From positions 558,001-622,000 of the forward strand of contig NZ_JAUTDO010000003.1 in assembly GCF_030646165.1 (NCBI RefSeq): 64,000 bases of DNA, in the 5' to 3' direction. This document shows, one piece after another, positions 1-9,675 of this stretch. The position numbers and the translations under genes are program-made. Under the pieces are notes generated by a model. It saw nothing but the letters and a program-made list of their open reading frames with translations, was not told the origin of the DNA and searched no databases. Numbering within the stretch: the stretch's first letter is position 1; every line of letters starts with the position of its first letter. This DNA is from Conexibacter sp. CPCC 206217. Lineage in GTDB: Bacteria; Actinomycetota; Thermoleophilia; Solirubrobacterales; Solirubrobacteraceae.

Positions 1-1894
1 CCTTGCGCAGCACGTACTTGGTCGCCTCGCCGACGAAGTTGTCGAGCGGCCCGCCGGAGCCGCCCATCAGGGCGCCGCCGCGCACGCGCGAGGGCTCCTC
101 GGCGGCGAGCACGATCGCCTCCACCCCGCGTCGCTTCGCCTCGTTGACGATCCCCTGCCCGGCGCGCCGCGCGCGGATCATCGCGGTCTGCACGATCACG
201 CCCTCGTACTCCTCGCCGACCGCCTTCGCGCGCCGCAGCGCCTCCTGCGCGCGCTTGATCTGCGCGTCCGGCAGGCGCGCGTCGATCGGCAGCGCCATCG
301 GGATCTCGAAGACCCAGATCGCCTCGATCACGGCACCCTCCTCGTCGACGTCGTCGCTGACGGTGCCGGCGAGCCGCCCGGCCGTCTGGACGATGTCGTC
401 GTCGAGCGGCTTGCCGAAGATCGGCACGAGGATCGAGCCGAAGCTCTCCTGGTCGCGGCGCTCGTGCATCAGCGCCTTCTCCGGCACCATCACCCGCTTC
501 AGCAGCGGATTGCCGTCGATGCGGCGGTAGATCACGTACAGCAGCATCCCGCCGATCAGCCATGCCAGCCCGACGTAGCGGGCGCCCGTGTGCAGGATCA
601 GCACGCTGACCCAGCCGGCGGCCGACAGCAGCGCGCCGATCACCGCCGGCAGCGGCACCGGCCGCCCGGCCCAGCGGAAGTTGAGCGGGACGCTGTACGG
701 CCGCGGCCGGTCGGGCTCTCTGAAGCGCAGCGCGATGATCGACAGGTGCGCGATCGTGAACGCGAGCAGCGCGCCGACCGCGTAGATCCCGACGAGGAAG
801 TCGAGGTCGGCGGGCACGACGAGCGCCGCGGCGACGAGCGCGGCGAGCGCGATCAGCACGTACGGCGTGCCGAACCTCGAGTGCAGCCGTCCCAGCCGGC
901 TGGGGATCTGGCGGTTGGTCGCGAGCGCGTAGGAGAGCCGCGAGGTACCGAGCATCGCGCCGTTGCAGGCGGCGACCAGGGCGGTGACTGCGGCGAGCGC
1001 GACGATCGGCTTCAGCACGTCGACGAGCCAGACGGGATCGAACGCGTCGGCGATCCCCAGCAGCGGCGCCTCGACGTCCTGCGTCGTGAACGCGCCCGCG
1101 CCCTCGGACACCGGCAGCGCGCTGACAGCGACGATCGAGATCCCGAAGTAGACGATCACGATCGAGGCCGAACCGGGCCCGACCAGCTGCTTCAGCGCCC
1201 TGCGGCTGGCGCTCGCCTCGCCGGCGAGGCTGGAGGCGGCCTCCAGGCCCGTGAAGGCGATCGTCGCGATCGTGAGGGCGAAGACGACGTCGTCCCAGGC
1301 GGGCGAGCTGCCGAAGTGGATCGAGTCGATCGCGGCGGTCGGGTCGAACACGATGATCAGGCCGAGCACGATCACGATCACCTGCACGCCGAGGTCGGCG
1401 ACGGCGATCGCGACCTGCCGCTGCAGCTGGCGGATCGTGACGCCGCGGATGTTCCAGATCGCGACCGCGACGATGATCGAGATCGCGACCAGCACCTCGG
1501 GGACGCCGGAGCCGATCGGATCCCAGAACTGCGCCATGTAGTTCGTCGTCGTGAACGCGGTGACGGCGATCAGGATCGAGTAGTCGAGCAGGATCGACCA
1601 GCCGGCGACGAAGCTGACCAGCTCGTTGAAGGCGTAGCGCGCGAAGACGGACGAGCCGCCGCGCTCGCGGTGCAGCGCGGCCCCTTCGACGTACGTCATC
1701 GACGAGAGCGCGAAGAAGAGGCCGGCGACGAGGAAGACGACGGGCGTCAGCCCCAGCGCGCGGTGCGCGACGACGCCGAGCGCGAAGTAGACGGAGCTGA
1801 CCGAGGTCGTGTAGACGAGCGCGAACAGCGCGCGCGAGCTGAGCGGGCGCGGCACGGCGTCCGGCGCGCGCGAGTGGTCGCCCAGCAGCGGCAT
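1..1894 (-). CDS. APC-family amino acid permease with C-terminal UspA domain (3' end cut by window edge)
   Basis: Integral membrane transporter of the amino acid-polyamine-organocation superfamily. The reverse strand, read from ATG at 1894, gives about 12 hydrophobic segments over the first ~450 residues, beginning with the APC-like stretch around LGLTPVVFLVAGLFF and the FARYAFNEL loop. A soluble tail of the universal-stress-protein type follows (SFGSILVPIFGKPLD start, LAAEEPSRVRGG near the end). The frame is still open at base 1, so the last residues lie outside the window. Its start overlaps the stop of the small membrane gene at 1894 by one base (TGATG). It is paralogous to the permease at 2102-4012. 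Substrate is not deducible; amino acid uptake is family knowledge. Confidence 0.85.
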   Translation of the reverse strand, partial: MPLLGDHSRAPDAVPRPLSSRALFALVYTTSVSSVYFALGVVAHRALGLTPVVFLVAGLFFALSSMTYVEGAALHRERGGSSVFARYAFNELVSFVAGWSILLDYSILIAVTAFTTTNYMAQFWDPIGSGVPEVLVAISIIVAVAIWNIRGVTIRQLQRQVAIAVADLGVQVIVIVLGLIIVFDPTAAIDSIHFGSSPAWDDVVFALTIATIAFTGLEAASSLAGEASASRRALKQLVGPGSASIVIVYFGISIVAVSALPVSEGAGAFTTQDVEAPLLGIADAFDPVWLVDVLKPIVALAAVTALVAACNGAMLGTSRLSYALATNRQIPSRLGRLHSRFGTPYVLIALAALVAAALVVPADLDFLVGIYAVGALLAFTIAHLSIIALRFREPDRPRPYSVPLNFRWAGRPVPLPAVIGALLSAAGWVSVLILHTGARYVGLAWLIGGMLLYVIYRRIDGNPLLKRVMVPEKALMHERRDQESFGSILVPIFGKPLDDDIVQTAGRLAGTVSDDVDEEGAVIEAIWVFEIPMALPIDARLPDAQIKRAQEALRRAKAVGEEYEGVIVQTAMIRARRAGQGIVNEAKRRGVEAIVLAAEEPSRVRGGALMGGSGGPLDNFVGEATKYVLRK

Positions 1895-2085
1895 CAGCGC
1901 CGCCTCCGCGCGATCATGAAGCGCCCGGCGCCGGCGGCGAGGAACAGCACGCCCAGCAGCACGCCGAGCGACAGCACACCGCCGCCCGCCGTGAAGGTGC
2001 GCACCAGCAGCGCGATCCCGATCACGAACATCACGACCGACAGCAGCTGGGTCGTGGAGTTGTGGATGTCGCGCGGGGCGGGCAT
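1894..2085 (-). CDS. small two-helix membrane protein
   Basis: A 63-residue protein with two predicted membrane helices (about residues 13-30 and 36-55) and a basic C-terminus (MIARRRR). It sits between two paralogous APC-UspA permeases and overlaps the start codon of the downstream one by one base, so it is almost certainly co-transcribed and translationally coupled. No family recognised. The position suggests an accessory subunit or an unrelated small membrane protein carried in the operon; that is inference. Confidence 0.6.
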   Translation of the reverse strand: MPAPRDIHNSTTQLLSVVMFVIGIALLVRTFTAGGGVLSLGVLLGVLFLAAGAGRFMIARRRR

Positions 2086-2101
2086 GGGCGGGCTCTGGGG
2101 G

Positions 2102-4012
2102 TCAGGCGACCTCGGCAGCCGCGCGCGGCGCCGCGCGCCGCTTGCCGCGGCCTGACTCGATGATGACGCGGCAGGGGCGTTCCGCCAGCACGGTCTCCAG
2201 CGTCCGTCCGAAGATCGACCCGCCGCCGGTGCGGACGGGCAGCGGCATCACGATCGCGCGCGCCTGGATCACCTTCGCCTCGTCGACGATCCGGCGCCCG
2301 GCCTGACCCGGGCGGACCTTCTCCCAATGCCCGGTCACGCGCCGGCCGCCCTGCAGCTTGGCCTGCTCGATGATCGTCTGCGCGGCCAGCTCCTGCTCGG
2401 GCATCGAGGCGTGGATCGGGCTCATCGACGGGACCGTGATCGTGACGATCACATGGATGCCGCGGTGACGGCGGGCGGCCAGCTTGATCGCGGTCGCCAG
2501 CACGTCGGGCACGTACTCGCGCTCGTCGAAGGCGACCAGCACGGACTCGTACTCGGCCTCGTGGTCGATCACCGGCTTCGGGACCGCGACGCGCGTCGTC
2601 GTCGTGAGGTCGAGCCCCTGGTGGCGGCGGAAGAGGACGAAGACGCCGATGCCGATCACCAGCCACGTGATGCCGGTGATCGCGACGCCGATGTAGAGCG
2701 CGGTCACGACGCACCACGACAGCGCCGTGAAGATGCCGCCGACGATCGCGAACAGCGGCAGGTCCTTGCCGCGCCATCTGAGGTTGAAGGGGCCGCGATA
2801 GGGCCGTCTGGCGTCGGGATGCTTCAACCGCAATCGCACCACGGACGCGTGCGCGATCGTGAACGACAGCATCGCGCCGAACGCGTACAGGTTGCCGAGG
2901 AAGCCGGCCTGGCCGGGGATCATCGCCAGGCAGGCGACGATCGAGAAGAGGATGATCCCGATCCACGGCGTGCGGAACTTCGGGTGCAGCTCGCGCAGCT
3001 TGTCTGGCAGCTGGCGGTGCACGCCCATCGAGTAGGTCAGGCGCGAGACGCCGATGATGCCGGCATTGGTCGCCAGCAGCAGGATCGTCGCGGCCAGCAG
3101 GCCGACGTAGATCTCGCCCGCATGCTGCAGGGGCCCGAGGTGGAGGTGCTCGACGATGCCGAGCACCGGGTCGCCCGCGAAGCCGCCCTGGTCCTCGGGC
3201 AGGCCCAGCAGCGTCTTGCACTCCCCCGCCGCGTCGCATTCGACCGGCAGCGCCGACAGCGCGATCGCCGGCAGCAGCGCGTAGATCGCGAAGACCGCGA
3301 TCACGACGCGGTTGATCGCCTTCGGGATCGATCTGGTCTCGTCCTTCGCCTCCTCGGCCATGTTCGAGATCGTCTCGATGCCGGTGTAGGCGATCATCGC
3401 GACCGGGATCGCGACGATGAAGTTGCTCCACGTCGGGGCGATCCCCCACTGCACGTTGTCGATCAGCGTGTCGGGGCTGAAGACGAGCACGAGGCCGAGC
3501 GCGACCAGCAGCAGCTGCGTCGCGAAGTCGACGACCGCGAGCGTGATGTTGAGGCCGGCGGTCTCCTTCGCGCCGAAGACGTTCAGCGCCGCCAGCAGCG
3601 CGACGACGATGCAGCCGCCGATCACGTCGCCCGGCGCGTGGCGCAGCGGCTCCCAGAACAGCGAGCCGACGTAGTGCGGCACGAAGAACGCCGAGATCGA
3701 GATCGTGATCGTGTAGTTGAGCATCTGGCCCCATGCCGCGAAGAAGGACCAGAACTCGTTGAAGGCACGGCGCGCGAAGCTGGAGGAGCCGCCCGCCTCC
3801 GGGTACATCGCGGTCGCCTCGGCGTAGGTCGAGGCGGTCAGGAAGAAGATCACGCCCGCGATCACGAACACGACCGGCGTCAGGCCGAGCGCGAACGACG
3901 CGACGAGGCCCAGCGCGTAGTAGATCGACGAACCGACGTTGCCGTAGGCGGTCGAGAAGAGAGCGTTGACCCCGAGCACCCGCTCGAGGCCGTGGAGGCG
4001 ACGTTGTGCCAT
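2102..4012 (-). CDS. APC-family amino acid permease with C-terminal UspA domain
   Basis: Full-length 636-residue permease. Residues ~1-470 form the APC membrane domain: VFFLTAS-type helices, the FARRAFNEFWSF loop, and the conserved IAYTGIETISNMAEEA segment typical of amino acid permeases. Residues ~485-620 form a cytoplasmic UspA-like domain (YESVLVAFDEREY at its start, RTLETVLAERPCRVIIES at its end), which in other proteins binds nucleotides. The tail ends with a basic KRRAAPR stretch. ATG start at 4012 is preceded by no strong Shine-Dalgarno. It is a tandem paralogue of the permease at the left edge. Transport of an amino acid or related cation is family knowledge; the UspA tail as an energy or stress sensor is inference. 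Confidence 0.88.
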   Translation of the reverse strand: MAQRRLHGLERVLGVNALFSTAYGNVGSSIYYALGLVASFALGLTPVVFVIAGVIFFLTASTYAEATAMYPEAGGSSSFARRAFNEFWSFFAAWGQMLNYTITISISAFFVPHYVGSLFWEPLRHAPGDVIGGCIVVALLAALNVFGAKETAGLNITLAVVDFATQLLLVALGLVLVFSPDTLIDNVQWGIAPTWSNFIVAIPVAMIAYTGIETISNMAEEAKDETRSIPKAINRVVIAVFAIYALLPAIALSALPVECDAAGECKTLLGLPEDQGGFAGDPVLGIVEHLHLGPLQHAGEIYVGLLAATILLLATNAGIIGVSRLTYSMGVHRQLPDKLRELHPKFRTPWIGIILFSIVACLAMIPGQAGFLGNLYAFGAMLSFTIAHASVVRLRLKHPDARRPYRGPFNLRWRGKDLPLFAIVGGIFTALSWCVVTALYIGVAITGITWLVIGIGVFVLFRRHQGLDLTTTTRVAVPKPVIDHEAEYESVLVAFDEREYVPDVLATAIKLAARRHRGIHVIVTITVPSMSPIHASMPEQELAAQTIIEQAKLQGGRRVTGHWEKVRPGQAGRRIVDEAKVIQARAIVMPLPVRTGGGSIFGRTLETVLAERPCRVIIESGRGKRRAAPRAAAEVA

Positions 4013-4045
4013 TCGCGTTGGTGTGCGTTCCCTGCCCGGGTGAGG

Positions 4046-5011
4046 TTAGACGCGGGCGCGGGACTCCGTGGCGGTCCCCTGTGAAGACTCCTCGGGCATC
4101 GCGGGAGGCGGCGTCAGCGCGGCGGCGGCGATCACGAGCGCGAACGCCAGCAGGCGGATCGCGACGCCCGCGGCGCTGTCGGGCATCGGCTCGCCGAAGA
4201 CGATCGGGCCGGCGGCGATCGTGGTCAGGTTGGCGGCCGCGCTGGTGACCGCGATCACGGGCACCGCGTCGCCGAGCTGCAGCGACTTCGCCGACACCAG
4301 CAGCCCGACCAGCGACGCGATCAGGATCACCAGCGAGAGCGGATGGAAGACCGTCGCGAGGAAGCCGTCGCCGTCGAGATGGCTGCTGAGCGCCTTGATC
4401 GAGGTGTCGGAGGCGGCCCAGAAGAGGCCGGCGGAGAGGGCGTAGCCGCTGGCGCGCCGCGGCTTCAGCCGTGGCGCGATCGCGGGAAGCGGATCCGCCG
4501 CGGGCTCGCTCGGCGCGTCGTCGCCGCCCCAGCCCGCGACGACCGCCGCCAGCGTCGCCGCGACCGACAGCCCGCCGACGTAGATCAGCAGCGTGGCGGT
4601 CGTGTAGTCGGAGTGGGCTTCGTCGCCGGCGCCCTCCATCGTCGCGGCGAGGAACGCGAGGCCGGCCGCCATCAGCGCGACGCCGATCCACTCGCGGCGC
4701 GAGACGCGCTGACCGAACAGCTTGTCGGCGAGCACCGTCAGGAAGACGAGCCCGCCTGCGATCACGGACTGCACGAGCGTGATCGGCGCCAGCGCGAGCG
4801 CGCCGACGTGGAAGAACCAGCCGCCGAGCGCGACGAGGATCCCGATCGTGTACCAGCCGGAGCGGAACAGCACGAACGTGCTGTGCAGCGGCCGCCTCCA
4901 GTCGACCTCCGGCGCCAGCTGCGCGCCGCGGTGCTTGTAGAGGAAGCCGAGCACGCTCGCCAGCGCGGTGGCGAGCGAGAGCAGGAGGCCGAGTTGTACG
5001 GAGAGGCTCAC
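4046..5011 (-). CDS. DMT/EamA-family membrane transporter
   Basis: 321 residues starting at GTG 5011. About ten hydrophobic segments in two homologous halves fit the drug/metabolite transporter (EamA) fold: the first half contains VLADKLFGQRVSRREWIG, the second half LSLVILIASLVGLL and VFGEPM. A charged, proline-rich loop around residues 160-185 separates the halves. Family members export metabolites or amino acids; nothing here identifies the substrate. Transcribed in the same direction as the APC permeases, 33 bp upstream of the larger one, so it may share their transcript. Confidence 0.8.
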   Translation of the reverse strand: MSLSVQLGLLLSLATALASVLGFLYKHRGAQLAPEVDWRRPLHSTFVLFRSGWYTIGILVALGGWFFHVGALALAPITLVQSVIAGGLVFLTVLADKLFGQRVSRREWIGVALMAAGLAFLAATMEGAGDEAHSDYTTATLLIYVGGLSVAATLAAVVAGWGGDDAPSEPAADPLPAIAPRLKPRRASGYALSAGLFWAASDTSIKALSSHLDGDGFLATVFHPLSLVILIASLVGLLVSAKSLQLGDAVPVIAVTSAAANLTTIAAGPIVFGEPMPDSAAGVAIRLLAFALVIAAAALTPPPAMPEESSQGTATESRARV

Positions 5012-5087
5012 GGGCGGCTGGGCAGCGTAGCGCTGCGCGCGGCGCCGTGGGCGTGCGGTGCCCGCTGCGCGCGCGTCGCGCCGCTGC

Positions 5088-6782
5088 TCACGGGTTCAGC
5101 AGGCCGCCCAGCAGGCTCGTGACCGAGCGCGGGTCGACGCCGTGGCGCTCCTTGAACCGTCTCGCCGACGCTTCGTCGGCGAGCGCCAGCACCAGCTCCT
5201 CGCGGCTGACCTTGAGCCGGCATGCGCCCGCGTCGACCGCCTCCAGCACGCGGTCCTGCAGGAACCCGGTGATCCCGCCGGAGTTCGGCAGGTCGCGGTC
5301 CTTGCACGGGTCGGCGATCGTCACCGGCTCCGGCGCGATGCTGGCGTGCAGGAGCGCGTAGACGGGCGGGGCGACGAGCGCGAGCACGGCGAGCAGGAGC
5401 GCGGGGCTCCCCCCTCGCTTCCCTTGGGTGGATGGCACACGCGTGAACAACAGCGCGACGGCGGCGAGCAGAGCCAGTGCCCCCGCGATGATGAAGGCGG
5501 GGCGGAACGCTTCGCCGACGGCGGTCACGATCGTCTCGTCGGCGCGCTCCGCGAGCTGGTCGTAGACGGCCGCGTCGTCGCCTTCGAACTGGTCGCGGTT
5601 CTCGTCCAGGGCCTTGTCGAGCCCGGCGCGCGGCTGCTCCGCATCGACGCCCGAGAGCAGCTTCGGCGCCAGCTCCAGCTTGTCCTGCGGCGGCAGCTTC
5701 GCGTCCAGCACGAGCGCGACGCCGCGCTCCTGCGCGCGCTCCGTCGTCGTGTCGAGCTGGTGGGCGATCAGCGGCGCCACCGCGATCAGCACGATCGCGA
5801 TGCCCGCGTGGCGGATCGTCAGCAGCCAGGCGGCGTCATGCGGGGTGCGCTCGGGCAGCAGCTCCCCGGCGAACGCCGGCAGCGCCATCCCCATGCCGAT
5901 GCCGGCGAGCGCCTGCGGGACGAACGTCCAGGCGACGTTTGCGTCCGGCAGCCAGGCGAGCGCCAACACGCCTCCGCCGACGAGGACCGAGCCCGCGGCC
6001 GCCCGCAACCGCGGCGGCCCGCCGAGCCGGCTTCCCGCGATCGCCGCCAACGGCAGCACCGTCACCGTCGCGGCGGCGGCCAGCGGCGAGATCGCCCAGC
6101 CCGCGACGAGCAGCAGCACGAGCAGGAACAGCACCGCCGTCAGCGCCGCCGACAGCAGCGCCAGCGCGATCGCGGGGAGCACGCGGATCGGCGCTGTCAC
6201 ATGCGCGTCGTCGACGACGGTCTCGTGCACGACGGTCCCGTGCGGGCCGACGGCAACCCTCGCCCGCCCGCTCAGCGCCGCCAGCGCCGCCACGGCCGCC
6301 AGCGGCACCTGCACGATGAAGATCGCGCGCCAGTCGAACGCCTCCGTCAGCGCGCCGCCCAGGGCCGGGCCGACCGCGCTGGAGAGCACCGCGGCGCCGA
6401 GCCAGTGGCGACGGCCCGCGGCGGCGCCGCCGTCGATCAGCGCAAAGGCCGCGACGAGGCCCGCCGCTCCGCCGATCGCCTGCACGCCGCGCGCGATCAG
6501 CAGCGGGGTGAGCGAGTCCGCGCTCGCGCAGACCGCCGACGCCAGCCCGAAGACGACGAAGCCGACCGTCCCCAGCGCGCGCGGCCCGACGCGGCGCATC
6601 AGGCGCTCCGCCGGCAGCAGCGCGACCGCGAGCACGAGCGTGTAGACCGCGATCACGGCCGCGACGCCCTCGACCGTCGTGTCGAGCGCGTTCAGCAGCT
6701 CGGGCAGTGCGAGCGTCACGATCGACGCGTCCGCGAGCACGAGCCCCGCCGCAGCGGTCACCAACCAGAGACGCAGCTTCAT
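5088..6782 (-). CDS. MFS transporter (DHA2-like, 14-helix type)
   Basis: 564 residues with an N-terminal MFS half that is canonical: helix 1 carries DASIVTLALPELLNAL, followed by LPAERLMRRVGPRALG, matching the loop 2-3 motif A, and an AFDWRAIFIVQVPLA motif typical of DHA2 drug exporters. Roughly residues 370-450 form an unusually large charged soluble insertion between helices (QLDTTTERAQERG to YDQLAERADE). The C-terminus is a soluble segment of ~85 residues with PNSGGITGFLQDRVLEAV. The periplasmic-size insert and long tail are longer than in typical exporters. Drug or metabolite efflux is family knowledge. A perfect hairpin lies between this gene and the H+-PPase gene. Confidence 0.82.
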   Translation of the reverse strand: MKLRLWLVTAAAGLVLADASIVTLALPELLNALDTTVEGVAAVIAVYTLVLAVALLPAERLMRRVGPRALGTVGFVVFGLASAVCASADSLTPLLIARGVQAIGGAAGLVAAFALIDGGAAAGRRHWLGAAVLSSAVGPALGGALTEAFDWRAIFIVQVPLAAVAALAALSGRARVAVGPHGTVVHETVVDDAHVTAPIRVLPAIALALLSAALTAVLFLLVLLLVAGWAISPLAAAATVTVLPLAAIAGSRLGGPPRLRAAAGSVLVGGGVLALAWLPDANVAWTFVPQALAGIGMGMALPAFAGELLPERTPHDAAWLLTIRHAGIAIVLIAVAPLIAHQLDTTTERAQERGVALVLDAKLPPQDKLELAPKLLSGVDAEQPRAGLDKALDENRDQFEGDDAAVYDQLAERADETIVTAVGEAFRPAFIIAGALALLAAVALLFTRVPSTQGKRGGSPALLLAVLALVAPPVYALLHASIAPEPVTIADPCKDRDLPNSGGITGFLQDRVLEAVDAGACRLKVSREELVLALADEASARRFKERHGVDPRSVTSLLGGLLNP

Positions 6783-6842
6783 GACGTGATGTCTACTCGA
6801 AGAGCGCTCCGGCGCCTACCCCTGGTAGCCCCCGAAACGCAC

Positions 6843-6867
6843 GACGGGCGGCCGAGGGCCGCCCGTC
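6843..6867 (-). terminator. hairpin terminator after hppA
   Basis: A perfect 11-bp inverted repeat (GACGGGCGGCC / GGCCGCCCGTC) with a 3-nt loop lies between the 3' end of hppA and the start of the MFS gene. No long T run follows, as is common in very GC-rich actinobacteria. It should end hppA transcription on the minus strand. Confidence 0.65.
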
Positions 6868-6923
6868 ACCGCGTCGTTCTCTCCTCCGACGTTCGCGCAG
6901 GAGACTACACCCTCATACAACCT

Positions 6924-8996
6924 TCACACGATCAGCGGGATGATCAGGATCGCGACGATGTTCGCGACCTTGATCATCGGGTTGATCGCCGGGCCCGCGG
7001 TGTCCTTGTAGGGATCGCCGACGGTGTCGCCGGTGACTGCCGCCGCGTGCGCCTCCGAGCCCTTGCCGCCGAACGCGCCGTCCTCGATCAGCTTCTTCGC
7101 GTTGTCCCACGCGCCGCCGCCCGAGGTCATCGAGACCGCCATGAAGAGGCCGACGACGATCACGCCGATCAACAGCCCGCCGAGCGCCTCGACCGACAGC
7201 AGCCCGACGATCAGTGTCACGACGATCGGGATCAGCGACGGGACGATCATCTCGCGCTGCGCCGATCTCGTCACGATGTCGACGCAGGTGCCGTACTCCG
7301 GCTCCTGCGTGCCGTCCATGATCCCCGGCTTCTCGCGGAACTGGCGGCGCACCTCCTCGACGACGGCGCCGCCGGCACGGCCGACCGCCTCCATCGACAG
7401 AGCGGCGAACAGATAGACCATCATGCCGCCGATCAAGAGGCCGATCAGCACCGACGGGTCGCTGATCAGGAAGACCGCGGGCTCCTTGCCGTCCTTCAGC
7501 AGCTCGACTCTCAGCTCCTCCTCGAAGACGCGGAAGAGCACGAGCGCCGCGAGCACGGCCGAGCCGATCGCGTAGCCCTTCGTGACGGCCTTCGTCGTGT
7601 TGCCGACCGCGTCGAGCGGGTCGGTCACGTTGCGGACCTCCTCGGGCAGCTCGGCCATCTCGGCGATGCCGCCGGCGTTGTCGGTGATCGGGCCGAACGC
7701 GTCGAGCGCGACGATCAGGCCGGCGAGCGACAGCATCGCCATCACGGCGACGCCGATGCCGTAGACGCCGGCGAGGTCGTTCGCCCACAGGATCCCGAGC
7801 GCGAGCACGATCGCCGGCGCCGCCGTCGACTGGAAGCCCTGCGCGAGCCCCTGGATGATGTTCGTCGCGTGGCCGGTCTCCGACGCCTTCGCCGTCGACT
7901 TGACGGGCGGGAAGCGCGTCGAGGTGTAGTAGTCGGTGATGACGAACAGCAGACCGGTGATCGCGAGGCCGATCAGCGAGCAGACGTAGAGGTCGCCGAC
8001 GCTGGGCGCGTCGCCCGGCCCGCTCACGAGCCGCTGCGTGACGCCGTCCATCAGCCAGTGGGTGACCGGGTAGAAGGCGGCCGCCGCGATCACGGCGGAG
8101 GCGATCAGGCCCTTGTAGAGCGCGTTCTCGACGTTGCCGCTGGCCGAGCGCACGAAGAACGTGCCGACGATCGACGCCACGATCGAGACGGCGCCGAGGA
8201 TCAGCGGATACATCGCGACCGCGCTCGACTCCTGGAACGTCAGCACGCCGAGCAGCATCACGGCGACCGCGGTCACGGCGTAGGTCTCGAACAGGTCGGC
8301 AGCCATGCCGGCGCAGTCGCCGACGTTGTCGCCGACGTTGTCCGCGATCACGGCCGGGTTGCGCGGGTCGTCCTCCGGGATGCCGGCCTCGATCTTGCCG
8401 ACGAGGTCGGCGCCGACGTCGGCGCCCTTCGTGAAGATGCCGCCGCCGAGGCGGGCGAAGACGGAGATCAGCGAGCCGCCGAAGCCGAGGCCGATCAGCG
8501 CGTCGATCGCCTCCTTCGGCGTCTGTCCGACCCACGACGTGAGGATCCCGTAGTAGGCGGAGACGCCGACGAGCGCGAGCCCGACGACGAGCATTCCGGT
8601 GATCGCGCCGCCGCGGAAGGCGACGCTGAGCGCTCTCGGGACGCCGTCGCGGGCGGCCTCGGCGACGCGCGCGTTGGCGCGCACCGACACGTTCATGCCG
8701 ATGTAGCCGGCGGCGGCCGAGGACAGTCCGCCGATCGCGAAGCCGATCGCGACCCAGATGTCCTGGATGAATATGAGCGCGACGAACAGCAGGATGCCGA
8801 CGGCGGCGATCGTCGAGTACTGACGGTTGAGGTACGCGCGTGCGCCCTCTTGTATCGCTGCGGAGATCGACCGCATGCGCTCGTTGCCCGGCGACAGCGC
8901 GAGCAGGGATCTTGCGGTCACGGCGCCGTACACGAGTGCGCAGGCGGCGCACGCGAGCGCGACGAGCACGCCGTGATCGGTCAGAAAGCTGGACAA
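6924..8996 (-). CDS. hppA: K+-insensitive membrane proton-pumping pyrophosphatase
   Basis: 690-residue membrane pyrophosphatase that couples PPi hydrolysis to H+ export. About 16 helices are visible. The catalytic region includes [12 protein letters not shown] (about residues 190-201) and [12 protein letters not shown] (219-230). The subfamily-deciding site reads [12 protein letters not shown], giving Lys469 and Thr472; this Lys/Thr pair marks K+-independent enzymes, while K+-dependent ones carry Ala/Gly. Start is TTG 8996, chosen because GGAGG lies 9 nt upstream. A TTGACG-N17-GATAGG promoter at 9115-9143 would give a ~110-nt leader. Its presence alongside a phosphofructokinase with PPi-type features suggests a PPi-using energy economy; that link is inference. 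Confidence 0.97.
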   Translation of the reverse strand: MSSFLTDHGVLVALACAACALVYGAVTARSLLALSPGNERMRSISAAIQEGARAYLNRQYSTIAAVGILLFVALIFIQDIWVAIGFAIGGLSSAAAGYIGMNVSVRANARVAEAARDGVPRALSVAFRGGAITGMLVVGLALVGVSAYYGILTSWVGQTPKEAIDALIGLGFGGSLISVFARLGGGIFTKGADVGADLVGKIEAGIPEDDPRNPAVIADNVGDNVGDCAGMAADLFETYAVTAVAVMLLGVLTFQESSAVAMYPLILGAVSIVASIVGTFFVRSASGNVENALYKGLIASAVIAAAAFYPVTHWLMDGVTQRLVSGPGDAPSVGDLYVCSLIGLAITGLLFVITDYYTSTRFPPVKSTAKASETGHATNIIQGLAQGFQSTAAPAIVLALGILWANDLAGVYGIGVAVMAMLSLAGLIVALDAFGPITDNAGGIAEMAELPEEVRNVTDPLDAVGNTTKAVTKGYAIGSAVLAALVLFRVFEEELRVELLKDGKEPAVFLISDPSVLIGLLIGGMMVYLFAALSMEAVGRAGGAVVEEVRRQFREKPGIMDGTQEPEYGTCVDIVTRSAQREMIVPSLIPIVVTLIVGLLSVEALGGLLIGVIVVGLFMAVSMTSGGGAWDNAKKLIEDGAFGGKGSEAHAAAVTGDTVGDPYKDTAGPAINPMIKVANIVAILIIPLIV

Positions 8997-9114
8997 GACG
9001 GTGATCCTCCAGATTCTGTTGAACGACGACGACGCGCCAGGAGGCGCGCCGGCACCAGCATTAGGGCCGCGGCTTTACGAGGCTCTCCACGGACCTCAAT
9101 TCAAGCGGCGCGAG

Positions 9115-9143
9115 CCTATCGCACCGTGGGGACGCGCCGTCAA
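9115..9143 (-). promoter_or_regulatory. sigma70-type promoter for hppA
   Basis: On the minus strand, TTGACG (9143-9138) is followed after 17 nt by GATAGG (9120-9115), or after 19 nt by TAGGCT (9118-9113). It lies about 115 bp upstream of the hppA start, leaving a leader that contains a 6-bp hairpin (9033-9048) just before the GGAGG ribosome binding site. Confidence 0.5.
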
Positions 9144-9195
9144 GGTTCAGGTGCGATTGTCAGCGCGGGACGCGCCCGGGTCTACGACCGCGCGG

Positions 9196-9675
9196 CTACT
9201 GGCCGGGGATCCAGAGGCGGCCGCCGCCCGGTCCCTCGGGTCTTCTCGGCTGCTGCTGCGGCGGCTGCGGAGCGGAGCCGGTGCCGGGCGCGGGACCGCC
9301 GGCGCCAGGTCCGGCCGGTCGCGGCGCGCCGGGAGCGGGCCCCGCGTCGGGCTCCCCCGCCTGCGCCTGCTCGGCCGCCTGCACGTAGACCAGCTGCAGC
9401 TGCGAGAGCGCGTCCTTGAACTGTCTCGCGTCCTCTGGTGCCGTGATCAGCTCGACGAGCGGCAGCAGTGCGCGCACGCCCTCGATCCCCACGCGCACCT
9501 GGTTGAGGTCGCGCTCGCCCTCCATGCCGGGCATCATGCCGGCGCGCATGATCGCGACGTTGAGGATCTGCATCGCCGACTCGAGCACGACCGCCTCGAC
9601 GCGGACGTTCTTCAACTGCTCCTGAAGCGCCTTGATCTCCGCTTCCGTCGGCTGCTGGGGGACTTCCGAGCTCAT
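9196..9675 (-). CDS. hypothetical protein with Pro/Gly-rich tail
   Basis: 159-residue protein starting at ATG 9675, whose ATGA overlaps the stop of the upstream ligase gene, so the two are translationally coupled. Residues ~1-95 are predicted mostly helical (TEAEIKALQEQLKNVRVEA; a Met-rich stretch MRAGMMPGMEGE), and residues ~105-159 are a low-complexity Pro/Gly/Ala tail. No signal peptide or membrane helix. I do not recognise the family; the helical part is amphipathic and could mediate protein-protein contact. Coupling with a GCS2-type ligase is the only functional hint. Confidence 0.65.
   Translation of the reverse strand: MSSEVPQQPTEAEIKALQEQLKNVRVEAVVLESAMQILNVAIMRAGMMPGMEGERDLNQVRVGIEGVRALLPLVELITAPEDARQFKDALSQLQLVYVQAAEQAQAGEPDAGPAPGAPRPAGPGAGGPAPGTGSAPQPPQQQPRRPEGPGGGRLWIPGQ

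Noticed and set aside
464-2155. Plus-strand open frames opposite the APC permeases
   Set aside because: Low-complexity translation, no start signals, antisense to membrane protein genes.
5058-9419. A very long plus-strand open frame (over 1,400 codons) opposite the MFS and hppA genes
   Set aside because: Its translation is Arg/Asp/His-rich low complexity without domains and it is antisense to clear genes. High GC makes such frames stay open.
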